A DNA stretch of 64,000 nucleotides from Robertkochia solimangrovi (GTDB lineage Bacteria; Bacteroidota; Bacteroidia; Flavobacteriales; Flavobacteriaceae): contig NZ_QKWN01000007.1 in NCBI RefSeq assembly GCF_007279655.1, forward strand, positions 1 through 64,000, written 5' to 3'. The notes beneath the pieces are model-generated. The model saw nothing but the letters and a program-made list of their open reading frames with translations. It made no database searches and was not told where the DNA came from. Below are positions 47,772 through 56,281 of the stretch, one piece after another. The position numbers and the translations under genes are program-made. Numbering within the stretch: the first letter of the stretch is position 1; every line of letters begins with the position of its first letter.

Positions 47772-48947
47772 ATGAAAAATTTTTTTATCCTAACCAGCAT
47801 AAGCCTTTTGATATCCCTCCAATTAGCTGCTCAAAATAGGACGACCAATAACATTGTTGGAACGAACCATTTTATCCATTCAAAAATTTTGGGGGAACAG
47901 CGGCAAATACAAATCTATCTTCCCTCCGGCTATACCGAAACAGAAGAAAAGTACCCGGTCCTGTATGTGTTGGACGGGCAACTTTTCTTTAACCATGCCA
48001 TAAGCCTGAGCAATAAGTTCAGGCAATCCAAACTCGCCCCAGAATTTATTATAGTGGGTATCAACACCGGTTATCCCCAGCGCTTCGTTCATTTCAGTGA
48101 TGGAAAGGAGAAATTCATCGAATTTATGAAGGCAGAACTGATCCCGTACCTTGAGGGCAACTTCCGCACCGATGATGAGAAGCTCCTTTTTGGCTGGGAA
48201 TATGCAGGGAGCCTTGGGTTTCATATCATGGTTAACAACAGAATAGCATTTGATGGCTACCTATTAGCGAGCCCATTTCCCATATGGGATCAAATAGATG
48301 CTTTAGACAATATATCGACCATTAATACCATGCTTTATTTTACATCCATTGGACCTGATGAATATTCAGTATACCATGGTACGGATAAACTTGACTCCTG
48401 GCTTTCCGGTAAAAAAATCGACGGGTTAGACTGGTTGTACACAGAACTGTTAAACGAGGAACATCACTCTACCGGATTTGCCACGCTCTATCATGGCCTA
48501 AGGAACTATTTTAAATACTATCCGGAGTTTCAATAAGATGTGCTTAAAAAATTCATCAAGGCCGGTGGCCTGGATCATGCATATGCATATGCCAAAGAGC
48601 GATCCCGCCAATATGGATTTCCCCCCTTATTATCATCATGGTCCAAGTATACTATCATCCGCAGTGCAATCAGGGCCAATGACTATGGGCATTTTGAAAT
48701 TTTTGTCAATGAGTTCATAACGGATGAATTTATAAGTGATTTAAAATACAGGGCTTTTGATATTGCGGGCTTCTACAAGAAAAACGAAAATTATAAAAAG
48801 GCCATAGAAATCTACAAAATGTTGCTCGTATCACTTCCTGAATCAGGAGATTTATTAAATGAAATCGGAAATGCCTATATGTCCCTGGACAATAGAACTG
48901 AGGCGGAAAAATACTTTCAACGGGCAACAGAAGTTTCAACAAAATAA
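47772..48947 (+). pseudogene. Esterase-fold/TPR gene interrupted by one in-frame TAA
   Basis: One frame runs from the ATG at 47772 to 48947, broken only by TAA at 48534-48536 after residue 254. The first part has a signal peptide (about 1-21) and an esterase-D-like alpha/beta hydrolase domain (IYLPSGYTETEEKYPVLYVLDGQLFF). The second part, from DVLKKFIKAGGLDHAYAYAK, has the short linker and TPR helices (YKKAIEIYKMLLVSLPESGDLLNEIGNAY) seen at the C-terminus of this Bacteroidota family. The nucleophile elbow usually reads GHSFGG; here it is GWEYAG, with Glu143 in place of serine, so hydrolase activity is doubtful even in the intact form. A GTG at 48540 could start the TPR piece separately. Confidence 0.8.
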
Positions 48948-49244
48948 TAATATCAGCGTTGAAAGCCGTATGGATCGATAGGCCTATCCTATCCTGGACA
49001 GCATATGCCTTTTCAATCCAATATGAACTGAGTTAACAAACATGGACCTATGAAAATTATGTAACAAACGATTTTCCCATTCGTCTTCCTTTTAAACAAA
49101 CAGATAAGTGTGGAAAATTGATGCTGGTCTTAATACCGGGTACAAACACAACGATCAAAGCACATAACTGAAGTGTTGGATAACAGGACTTAAACTTCAA
49201 TATTAAATCAGATACCCGTGCTGAGAAAATAAAAACAAACACCC

Positions 49245-49955
49245 ATGAACGAACAAAAACTTAAAAGAAGGATAAATTTTTTAACCTATTATTTGGTGGT
49301 GAGCAGTGTTGCATTCATCACCGCAATTGTATGGATCTATAAAAATTCGGAACCACAGGAAAACTTTGACGTATTAAACGTTAAGCGTTTAAACATTGTC
49401 GATGAAACTGGAACGAATTTACGAATGGTCATCAGTAATGAATCCAGACAGCATTCCGGAATAATTAATGGAGATAAATTGCCTGAGAGGGAAAGACCTT
49501 CAGGGATTATATTTTTCAATTCTTTTGGAGATGAATGTGGAGGACTGGTATACGATGGCAATGAAAAGGATGCCGGAATGGTCCTTTCTGTGGATAAATT
49601 CAGGGACGACCAAATTATGCAACTCCAGTATATGGAAAACACTAAAAATCACAACAGGAAATACGGGTTGCAACTGTGGGATTATCCTAAAGAAAATACT
49701 TTTGAGGAACGAAATAATCGCTTTAATGGTATGGAAAATCTAGAAACCGATCTAGAAAAAAAACAGGCCTATCAAAAGATGAAAACAGATAGTTTGCTAA
49801 TGGAAGATAGATTATTTATCGGAAAAGGTTTCAATAAAGATGTAGGTCTATTTATAAACGATAAGGAAGGTAACCCGAGAATAAAAATATATGTAGATAG
49901 TGAAGACAATCCAAGAATAGAAATTTTGGACAAAGAAGGGGAAATTATCCGATGA
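49245..49955 (+). CDS. Membrane-anchored protein of unknown function
   Basis: The 236-residue protein has one hydrophobic segment (about 12-31) and a soluble remainder with repeated strand-like motifs: LNIVDETGTNLRMVISN, GLFINDKEGNPRIKIYVDSEDNPRIEILDKEGEIIR. The last part looks like short beta-repeats with Asp/Glu-Gly-Asn-Pro-Arg turns. I do not recognise a named family. It ends just before the recombinase pseudogene and is the last gene before the cassette array; it is not bounded by recombination sites. Confidence 0.7.
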   Translation: MNEQKLKRRINFLTYYLVVSSVAFITAIVWIYKNSEPQENFDVLNVKRLNIVDETGTNLRMVISNESRQHSGIINGDKLPERERPSGIIFFNSFGDECGGLVYDGNEKDAGMVLSVDKFRDDQIMQLQYMENTKNHNRKYGLQLWDYPKENTFEERNNRFNGMENLETDLEKKQAYQKMKTDSLLMEDRLFIGKGFNKDVGLFINDKEGNPRIKIYVDSEDNPRIEILDKEGEIIR

Positions 49956-49974
49956 AAACCAGGTGCCCAGACAC

Positions 49975-50937
49975 AATCTAAAGGCAATTTTTAAATTATT
50001 TAAAGGTGTAGCCTGAATAGACACCAAATACTTTTTTGAAAAAACCAGAGCTAAAGAACTGGATGAGCTATTTGATGCCAGTTGGGTCTACACAAGGAAA
50101 CGACATCCGGACTATAAATTTTGTCCGGAAAACTACTTACAAAAACTAGAGTTAAAAAAATATGCAAACAATACTGTTAAAACCTATGTTTCCTGTTTCG
50201 AATATTTTATAAACTATTATAACGAGTAAAATATTAATCACTTTGATGAAAATGACATTAGAAATTATTTAGAATTTCTAGTCAAAACCAATCGGTCCGA
50301 CAGCTACATAAATCTAGCTGTTAACAGTATTAAATTTTATTACGAAACTGTCTTAGGCTTTCCAAACAGATTTTATAGTATAGAACGTCCCAGAAAATCA
50401 ACAAAACTACCTACAGTATTTTCAAAAGATGACGTTTTTTCGATCATTTCTTGTGCCAATAACCTAAAACATAAATGCATCTTAGCCCTACTCTATTCTG
50501 CCGGACTAAGACGTTCTGAACTCCTCAACTTAAAACTTACCGATATTGAAAGTAACCGATTGCTAATTAAAGTCAGAGATGCTAAAGGCAATAAGGACAG
50601 GTATACCATCTTATCTGAAAAAATGTTAAAGGACTTAAGAGAATATTACAGACAATATAGACCTAAAAATAATTTATTTGAAGGCCAAACCAAAGAGCAA
50701 TACAGCGCAAATAGCATAGGTAAAGTTGTAACAAATACTGCCAAAAAAGCAGGTATAAAAATTCCAGTTTCATCACACACGCTTCGACATAGTTTTGCAA
50801 CTCATCTTTTAGAAGCTGGTTCTGATATTAGATATATACAACTTTTACTTGGACATAACTCCACTAAAACCACAGAGCTATATACTCATGTAGCCAAAAA
50901 CAGTTTCAGCACGATAAAAAACCCGATAGACATGTAG
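49975..50937 (+). pseudogene. Tyrosine recombinase (phage_int_SAM_4/Xer type), degraded, at the head of the cassette array
   Basis: One frame runs through with stops only at 50014-50016 (TGA) and 50227-50229 (TAA). The N-terminal SAM-like domain is clear (ENYLQKLELKKYANNTVKTY; later DIRNYLEFLV), then SIERPRKSTKLPTVFSKDDV and the catalytic domain: Arg in GLRRSELLNLKL, Lys in AKGNKDRY, HTLRHSFATHLL, LLLGHNSTKTTELY with the Tyr nucleophile in ELYTHV. The catalytic core after 50229 is uninterrupted. Only about 20 residues lie between the second lysine region and the box II histidine, so the extra domain that defines IntI is absent. It reads in the same direction as the cassettes and stops 63 bp before the first one. 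No ATG starts the core after the TAA. Confidence 0.85.
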
Positions 50938-51010
50938 GTATTTGCTTATATTTGAGTGGATATATAATAGAAATAAACACACTGGTGTGTTTATACACAT
51001 GTTGGCATTA
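50938..51010 (+). other. attI-like primary insertion site, with perfect palindrome
   Basis: Between the recombinase stop and the first cassette lie 63 bp with ATAAACACAC (50973-50982) and GTGTGTTTAT (50985-50994) as a perfect 10-bp inverted repeat around TG. Six bp later the first cassette begins with GTTGGCATTA (51001-51010). It lacks the long imperfect palindrome of the later sites, so it is the natural candidate for the array's primary site. The function is inferred from position. Confidence 0.55.
50947..50954 (+). promoter_or_regulatory. Candidate cassette promoter (-7 element)
   Basis: TATATTTG, a full TAnnTTTG match, stands 10 bp after the recombinase stop and 47 bp before the first cassette. 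It is where a common cassette promoter would be expected. No good TTG is found at the right distance, so this is tentative. Confidence 0.4.
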
Positions 51011-51019
51011 ATTTGAAAA

Positions 51020-51640
51020 ATGAACTTAACGAAAGAAATCACAAGTCGAAAATTGAATTTCGAACCGCAAGTTGAAATTTCAAATGAATCGATCAAAATA
51101 AAAGATATCGGAATTTCGATTGACCTAATCGAAAACTTTGTACTTGCCGACAAAGACACTTTCAATAAATTTAAAGCTGAATATCAATTTCCTAAAAATT
51201 CGGAACTGAATAAAAAAGACAGAGAAAGTTTTGCGGACGCAATTTTCGAACCGGTTTTTATTTTGGAAAATAGCGAAAAAAAAAGACCGATTATCGCTTG
51301 TTACCTTTTCGATGTTCGAGCATTAAAAGGAAAAAACAATCTGAATATTAGAAGTATAAATAAGTTTGAATTAATGTGGACTTCTTATTTAGCCGAACCC
51401 AAAAATGACCGAAGACTTAATGCAAAACGAATTGTAACGAACGAACTGAATGGAGCAATTTCGGAAACTTATCGATTTGAATACAAAACAAAAAATGATT
51501 CGAAAAACAAACTTTCGAATTTAAAAATATTGACTATTGAAATTAAAGATTACGTTCTGACTTTTTACATTGTGGACGATGAAAAAAATTCATTGAATCA
51601 AGCGGAATTAGAAAAATTTATAAACGGAATAAAAAACTAA
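51020..51640 (+). CDS. Cassette 1 gene: hypothetical soluble protein
   Basis: The 206-residue product has no signal peptide or membrane segment and is rich in Lys, Asn and Glu. Segments such as FEPVFILENSEKKRPIIACYLFDVRAL suggest an alpha/beta fold. No family is recognised. The ATG lies 10 bp after the 10-bp cassette head. The cassette runs from GTTGGCATTA (51001) to TAATGCCAAC (51638-51647), a perfect 10-bp inverse match, and the stop codon TAA is part of that tail. The AT-rich base use differs from the genes before 49000. Confidence 0.75.
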   Translation: MNLTKEITSRKLNFEPQVEISNESIKIKDIGISIDLIENFVLADKDTFNKFKAEYQFPKNSELNKKDRESFADAIFEPVFILENSEKKRPIIACYLFDVRALKGKNNLNIRSINKFELMWTSYLAEPKNDRRLNAKRIVTNELNGAISETYRFEYKTKNDSKNKLSNLKILTIEIKDYVLTFYIVDDEKNSLNQAELEKFINGIKN

Positions 51641-51772
51641 TGCCAACACCGGCTATAGTTCATTGCTGCGGTAATCCTCACCCTTTATTTGAGCAACTTT
51701 ACTATATTTAGGTCTTGCGGAAAAGTCCTGCGGACGTTTTCCGCAACGAAACCATAGCCAAGACCGTTGTAA
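51641..51772 (+). repeat. attC-like site 1 (type B)
   Basis: This 132-bp imperfect palindrome begins TGCCAAC and ends GTTGTAA. GGCTATAGTTCATTGC pairs, with bulges, with GCAACGAAACCATAGCC. The centre has the hairpin TGCGGAAAA/TTTTCCGCA. Confidence 0.85.
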
Positions 51773-51792
51773 GCCATTTGAGAAAAAACAGA

Positions 51793-52851
51793 ATGAGAAA
51801 CTTTTTAGCAATAATATTTTTAATACTTCTATCTGATTTTGGATTAAAAGCACAGACAGTTCATAATAATTTTGTTATAACTGATAAATATATATGCAGT
51901 CTAAATGATAATGGAAAACTTAATTTTTTTGACTTAGAAAATGGAAGTTCGATTGAAAAAGAAATAAATAGCAATCAAGACATTTCAATTTTGACAACTG
52001 ACGTTGAAAAAAACATAGTTGTATTAGATAAACAGAATCAGATTAAGAGATATAATTATTTAAAGAACACTTGGACTATTTTATCCAAAAGCAAAAACGT
52101 TGTTACCGGAATTGTTTTTAATAGTAAAAACAAATGCTACCTTATAACCAATAAAGGAATTGAAGATGCAGAAAATCAAAAGATTTGCTTTTCGAAAAAG
52201 TCCCTTAATCATCAAATAAATTATCAAACTGAATGGGGAAAACCTTATTGCTATTACATTGACAAAGACGACAGAATTTGGTTGGGTTTTGGCTATGGAG
52301 AATGGGGTGGTAATTTATTTATATTTAATACGATAAGTAAGAATTTTGAAGTTCCAGATTTAGGAAATTTTAGGATTGAGCTTTGGCCGATTAAATCATT
52401 TTTTGAAGATGAATCGTCAGTATATTTATCTTCAGGTCTACAACATATGATGAATAGTGGAATTATTATTCGATTTGATAACTTAAAGGCTTATTCTGTA
52501 CTTGAAAGTGATTCTCATTGGAGTAAACCTACCGAAAAAGACCGTACAAAAACTTGGGTAAGTGCTGAATATATTGGACCTGCAACTTACAGCAAACATA
52601 ATAACTCAATATATTTTTATTCGCAAAATGGAATATTTAAAGGCGATAAAAGTACAGACTTATCAAAAATTGAGAATTGGAAAATAATCCTGCAACCAAA
52701 ATTAAATTGGAAATATGGACAACCAGATGCCGTTGGCTCGCCAATGAATGTATTAAAATTAGAAGTCTTGAATGAAAACAAAATTATTTTTCTATCTCAA
52801 AATGATGGTATTGGATTTTATGACAATAAAGAATTAAAAATGATTAAATAA
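51793..52851 (+). CDS. Cassette 2 gene: exported protein, possible beta-propeller
   Basis: From the ATG at 51793 the 352-residue protein has a signal peptide (1-21, GLKAQ) and a mature part with repeated short strands such as KYICSLNDNGKLNFFDLENG, VVLDKQNQIKRYNY and CYYIDKDDRIWLGFG, as in two-component-regulator or WD-like propellers. No family is certain. The cassette head GTTGTAAGCC (51766-51775) matches the tail GGCTTACAAC (52856-52865) perfectly. The gene fills the cassette, with 17 bp before the start and 4 bp after the stop. Confidence 0.75.
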   Translation: MRNFLAIIFLILLSDFGLKAQTVHNNFVITDKYICSLNDNGKLNFFDLENGSSIEKEINSNQDISILTTDVEKNIVVLDKQNQIKRYNYLKNTWTILSKSKNVVTGIVFNSKNKCYLITNKGIEDAENQKICFSKKSLNHQINYQTEWGKPYCYYIDKDDRIWLGFGYGEWGGNLFIFNTISKNFEVPDLGNFRIELWPIKSFFEDESSVYLSSGLQHMMNSGIIIRFDNLKAYSVLESDSHWSKPTEKDRTKTWVSAEYIGPATYSKHNNSIYFYSQNGIFKGDKSTDLSKIENWKIILQPKLNWKYGQPDAVGSPMNVLKLEVLNENKIIFLSQNDGIGFYDNKELKMIK

Positions 52852-52858
52852 AAACGGC

Positions 52859-52989
52859 TTACAACAATGGCTATAAGTAATTGCTTGTTCTCGCCTACTT
52901 CTGAAAATCCTCACGGATTTTCAGTTTGGTGTGTACTTGCAAAGTTAAGTGCTAAACCACGCAACTACTCATAGCCGAGACCGTTGTGC
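52859..52989 (+). repeat. attC-like site 2 (type A)
   Basis: 131 bp, from TTACAAC to GTTGTGC. GGCTAT-A-AGTA-A-TTGC pairs with GCAA-C-TACT-C-ATAGCC, giving three helices separated by single mismatches. The centre holds CTGAAAATCC/GGATTTTCAG, a perfect 10-bp hairpin. Confidence 0.88.
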
Positions 52990-53007
52990 GTCATTTAAGA
53001 AAAACCC

Positions 53008-53643
53008 GTGAAATACATTAAACTGATTTTAATTTTACTTTTTTTCAGTTCGTGCTCAACGAATAAATCCGTAATTGGTTTATATGGAAAATGCGGAAAA
53101 AGTTACCTTACTTGCACTCAAATTGAACTGAAATCGGACAAAACATTTGAGTATTTTATTTTTATGGATGTTGGTGGCGGAACTGTAGTCAAAGGAAATT
53201 GGGAACAAATATCTACTGACAGTATAAAACTGAACACATTTGAACAACCAAAAAATCCAAGTACGACTTATAGCGGAAAAATAAATCCTGACCGAATTGA
53301 TAATATCAAAATTACAATCCGAGATTTGGAATTACCTCTTGCAGCTGCGTTCATTATAGTAAATGACCAAAACGCTGGAAAAGCAGCAGACGTGAATGGA
53401 ATTGCGGAATTGGAGACTCAAGAATTAAAAACAATTACATATCATTATTTAGGACAAAAAGAAACTATAAAAATCGACAATCCGAATTTTAACGAAATAG
53501 AAATTATTGTAAAGGATTTGGACTTAAATGCTGTTCCAAGATTTTTGACTGATAAAATAATGATTTTAGATAATGGAAAATTGTTTTTTAACGATGGATA
53601 TTCATTAAAGAAAACCAACTTGAAAAACAGACAATGGAAATAA
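53008..53643 (+). CDS. Cassette 3 gene: lipoprotein of unknown function
   Basis: The 211-residue product, starting at GTG, is a lipoprotein with the motif FFSSC (Cys16) after a hydrophobic start. The mature part begins with a region like lipocalin-type Bacteroidota lipoproteins (IGLYGKCGKSYLTCTQIEL, KSDKTFEYF, GTVVKGNWEQISTDSI), followed by a carboxypeptidase-regulatory-like stretch. No named family is certain. The cassette head GTTGTGCGT matches the tail ACGCACAAC (53651-53659). Confidence 0.75.
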   Translation: MKYIKLILILLFFSSCSTNKSVIGLYGKCGKSYLTCTQIELKSDKTFEYFIFMDVGGGTVVKGNWEQISTDSIKLNTFEQPKNPSTTYSGKINPDRIDNIKITIRDLELPLAAAFIIVNDQNAGKAADVNGIAELETQELKTITYHYLGQKETIKIDNPNFNEIEIIVKDLDLNAVPRFLTDKIMILDNGKLFFNDGYSLKKTNLKNRQWK

Positions 53644-53652
53644 AAAACGAAC

Positions 53653-53791
53653 GCACAACAATGGCTATAAGTAATTGCTTGTTCTCGCCTACTTTTTCCC
53701 GCACGTGCGGGACTCGCGGATTTTCAGTTTGGTGTGTACTTGCTAAGTTAAGTGCTAAACCACGCAACTACTCATAGCCGAGCCGTTACCT
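53653..53791 (+). repeat. attC-like site 3 (type A, with a CCCGCACGTGCGGG insert)
   Basis: 139 bp, from GCACAAC to GTTACCT. The outer arms are as in site 2, but the centre has the perfect palindrome CCCGCACGTGCGGG, shared with site 13. Confidence 0.88.
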
Positions 53792-53800
53792 GCAATTAGA

Positions 53801-54199
53801 ATGAAAAGAATAATAACCATATTGACCTTGATATTTATATCTACGATTGGATTTGCACAGACCGATTCAATTCGTGGAAATCAATTTGAACTAAAAGGAA
53901 AAATAATCAATGAGATTTCATTAACTCCTCATTGCGGTACAATTGCGTGGGGAACAGTTATTGAATTTGAAATAATTGAATTTTCGGATTCAAATTACAA
54001 ACTTGACTCGATAGGTGTGATTTTTACTTGTCCAGAATTCTATGAAGATGGATTCTTTGAAGTTGGAAAGACTTATACCATCACTGTTGCTGATGAAAAC
54101 CAAGCGGATTTCGGTTGGACTATTCCAAATGAATCTATCCTAACCAAATACAAATTGGACAAAAAACTGTGGGTAATTAAAACAGATAAAAAAGAATAA
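53801..54199 (+). CDS. Cassette 4 gene: small exported protein
   Basis: The 132-residue protein has a signal peptide (1-19, GFAQ) and a mature beta-rich part of about 110 residues with FELKGKIINEISLTPHCGTIAWGTVIEFEI. No family is recognised; the compact, one-domain form is like OB-fold secreted proteins. The ATG lies 16 bp after the crossover G. Head GTTACCTG matches tail CAGGTAAC over 8 bp. Confidence 0.7.
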   Translation: MKRIITILTLIFISTIGFAQTDSIRGNQFELKGKIINEISLTPHCGTIAWGTVIEFEIIEFSDSNYKLDSIGVIFTCPEFYEDGFFEVGKTYTITVADENQADFGWTIPNESILTKYKLDKKLWVIKTDKKE

Positions 54200-54206
54200 A
54201 AAAAAC

Positions 54207-54266
54207 AGGTAACAAGGTGTATAGTGCATACCCTCTGGGATACGCACCATACACAAAACGTTACCT
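54207..54266 (+). repeat. attC-like site 4 (short, 60 bp)
   Basis: This is the shortest site: AGGTAAC, a 2-bp spacer, then GGTGTATAGTGCATACCC and GGGATACGCACCATACAC around TCT, a 5-bp spacer and GTTACCT. It has the plan and length of a minimal integron attC, including bulged bases on one arm. Confidence 0.88.
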
Positions 54267-54278
54267 GCAAGCTGAAAA

Positions 54279-54965
54279 ATGAAAACTGAAAGAAAAATAA
54301 AGATAGCTGAAGCATTCTCAAATAAATATGCCGAGACTGAATTGGATATTGACTTATCTCAAAAAGAGTTTGAGCTTTTAAACAGAGGAATTTTTGCAGG
54401 AAGTATGGATGAAAAATGGAATATCTTCATTCATAAAGATTCATTATTCTTTGCTAGAAGTTGGACTGACAACTGTATTTATAAAGCTGATTTAGAAACC
54501 AAAAGAAGTCGAATAAAACTCTGTAACTTAAAAGTTACGAGAAATACAGATGAATACAAGGGTACGGATTTGAAATCGGATACTGAACTATTTAAAGAAT
54601 TGCTTCAAATGTATTTAGACAGGGAAGATTTATATATTGACAACAGAGTTAATCTTCCTTTAATTAAAGCAACAATAGAAAAATATAGCAACAAGAATAA
54701 ATTAAGGAAAATTATTGGTTCACAAAGTATTGAATTGAACCTACTGATTTACAACTCTTTAATAGAATCAAGTTCTGACTATATAATTGTAAACGGACTT
54801 GAGGAATTGACAAATAACACAAAAAAATATGACTTGAAATACGAACTGTTAAGTTTGCATATTTCGAATAAGGAAAACCCAAAGGATTCAACAACTTTCT
54901 TTTTCAACCAAGATGGAACTGAATTACTTGGACAGATAACAATATATAAAAAAGCCAGCAGGTAA
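54279..54965 (+). CDS. Cassette 5 gene: hypothetical soluble protein
   Basis: The 228-residue product has no signal peptide or membrane segment. The first part has AGSMDEKWNIFIHKDSLFFARSWTDNCIYKAD, a motif like that of DUF-type small enzyme or immunity-like proteins; I cannot assign it. The stop TAA (54963-54965) lies inside the site's first core AGGTAAC, so the recombination site supplies the stop codon. Head GTTACCTGC matches tail GCAGGTAAC perfectly. Confidence 0.7.
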   Translation: MKTERKIKIAEAFSNKYAETELDIDLSQKEFELLNRGIFAGSMDEKWNIFIHKDSLFFARSWTDNCIYKADLETKRSRIKLCNLKVTRNTDEYKGTDLKSDTELFKELLQMYLDREDLYIDNRVNLPLIKATIEKYSNKNKLRKIIGSQSIELNLLIYNSLIESSSDYIIVNGLEELTNNTKKYDLKYELLSLHISNKENPKDSTTFFFNQDGTELLGQITIYKKASR

Positions 54966-55087
54966 CAATGACTATAAGTAATTGCTTCTACTCGCCTACT
55001 TCTGAAAATCCTCATGGCTTTTCAGTTTGGTGCGTACTTGCAATTAATCGCTAAACCACGCAACTACTCATAGCCGAGCCGTTGTAG
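54960..55087 (+). repeat. attC-like site 5 (type A)
   Basis: 128 bp, from AGGTAAC to GTTGTAG. Arms and central GAAAATCC/GGcTTTTC hairpin are close to site 2 (one base changed in the inner arm). Confidence 0.87.
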
Positions 55088-55114
55088 GGCATTAGTAAAA
55101 GCCAGTAAATCAAA

Positions 55115-55693
55115 TTGAGCACATTCTTTTTCATAGCTATATTAATAATTGTATTCATTGGAATACCAATTGGCACTGGTTGGTTTATTCATTGGGCAAT
55201 AAAATCAAGTGGACATCCCAAAGCAGCAAAATCCATAACGCTCATTTATGGCCTAATAGTTATAATATCAGGAGTTTTTATCTATTTTGAGGATGAGTTT
55301 TTCACCAAGGAAGATGCTAGATTTTTTGTAGAAGAACAAGGGATAGAATTAATGGATGAATTTAAAGTTGTGCATAATGAATCTAGTTCAGCCATAGGAG
55401 ACTACTATCATACTTTCACGATAGAAATATCAGGGAGTGACAAAAGGAAAGCTATAAACGAAATCAAAAAATCAGATGATTTTCAATCAGAAAAAAGTTC
55501 GGTTGACACTTTACTTTATTTATCAGACAACAGATATTTTGGCCCAAAGGTGACTCAAAACTATGAAACTGAAAATGCTTTTATTCGAGAGTTTTTCGAA
55601 CCTAGCGGACAAAAAGGATATGCCCCTACATTCAGAAGAATTGAAATAAGTAAATCAAGAAATGAACTGACATTTGAAGAAATTGACGAGTAA
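55115..55693 (+). CDS. Cassette 6 gene: two-segment membrane protein
   Basis: The 192-residue product has two hydrophobic segments (about 4-29 and 42-58), then a soluble part rich in Glu, Asp and Lys. The only start in range is TTG at 55115; no ATG stands near the head, so the start is uncertain. No family is recognised. Head GTTGTAGGGC matches tail GCCCTACAAC perfectly over 10 bp. Confidence 0.65.
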   Translation: MSTFFFIAILIIVFIGIPIGTGWFIHWAIKSSGHPKAAKSITLIYGLIVIISGVFIYFEDEFFTKEDARFFVEEQGIELMDEFKVVHNESSSAIGDYYHTFTIEISGSDKRKAINEIKKSDDFQSEKSSVDTLLYLSDNRYFGPKVTQNYETENAFIREFFEPSGQKGYAPTFRRIEISKSRNELTFEEIDE

Positions 55694-55702
55694 TATAACG
55701 CC

Positions 55703-55838
55703 CTACAACATTGGCTATATCTCATGGCTAGTTTCTTACTTCAAAAAAATATAAATTCATGAACTCAACCAGGCCTACCATCGCTGTCGGAACCAGCATT
55801 AAAACCGCCCGCCACGAGCCATAGCCTGACCGTTGTAG
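55703..55838 (+). repeat. attC-like site 6 (type C)
   Basis: 136 bp, from CTACAAC to GTTGTAG. GGCTATATCTCATGGC pairs with GCCACGAGCCATAGCC. It shares its inner sequence (CTAGTTTCTTACT, CATCGCTGTCGG, AGCATTAAAACCGCC) with site 9. Confidence 0.85.
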
Positions 55839-55856
55839 GTAATTTGGAAAGTTAAT

Positions 55857-56252
55857 ATGACAAAGGAAATAACACTTAGAGTGATTAGAATTGTGCTGGC
55901 AACCATTTTTGCCCTAATCTTATTTCCATATTTGAAAAATTATTTCAAAGAATACTCTGACCAAATCACATTGTTTTTTTTATTCTCTTCCTTTATTGTT
56001 GGGATTTTTTCAATTATAATATCTCTCCTCATAGAAAAAGTAAAAAATATTCTTTTAAAAAATGAGCAAGACAGTAAAAACCTTTTATTAGAAAACGTTC
56101 ATTACACCTTAAGACTAATATTATTTACGGCATTTGCCATTTCTGGACTGACAATTATGAGTATTTATTGGGTTATTATACTTTTAACGTTAGCAGAAAT
56201 TTTCGGTATATTTTTTAATGAAGAATTTGAAAGAAACAAAAAAATGGATTAA
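55857..56252 (+). CDS. Cassette 7 gene: integral membrane protein
   Basis: The 131-residue protein has about three hydrophobic segments (about 9-25, 38-60 and 85-118) joined by short charged loops, with a basic end. No family is recognised. Head GTTGTAGGTA matches tail TACCTACAAC (56265-56274) perfectly. The site after it is interrupted by an insertion element. Confidence 0.65.
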   Translation: MTKEITLRVIRIVLATIFALILFPYLKNYFKEYSDQITLFFLFSSFIVGIFSIIISLLIEKVKNILLKNEQDSKNLLLENVHYTLRLILFTAFAISGLTIMSIYWVIILLTLAEIFGIFFNEEFERNKKMD

Positions 56253-56281
56253 AAAAGATAAAACTACCTACAACAACGGCT

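Noticed and set aside
48948-49244. Another attC-like site before the recombinase
   Set aside because: I looked for AAC/GTT-flanked imperfect palindromes in this gap and found none; the array begins only after the recombinase.
49975-50937. Classical integron integrase IntI
   Set aside because: The recombinase has the SAM_4/Xer form found all over Bacteroidota and lacks the extra stretch between box regions that defines IntI. The sites also do not keep GTTRRRY.
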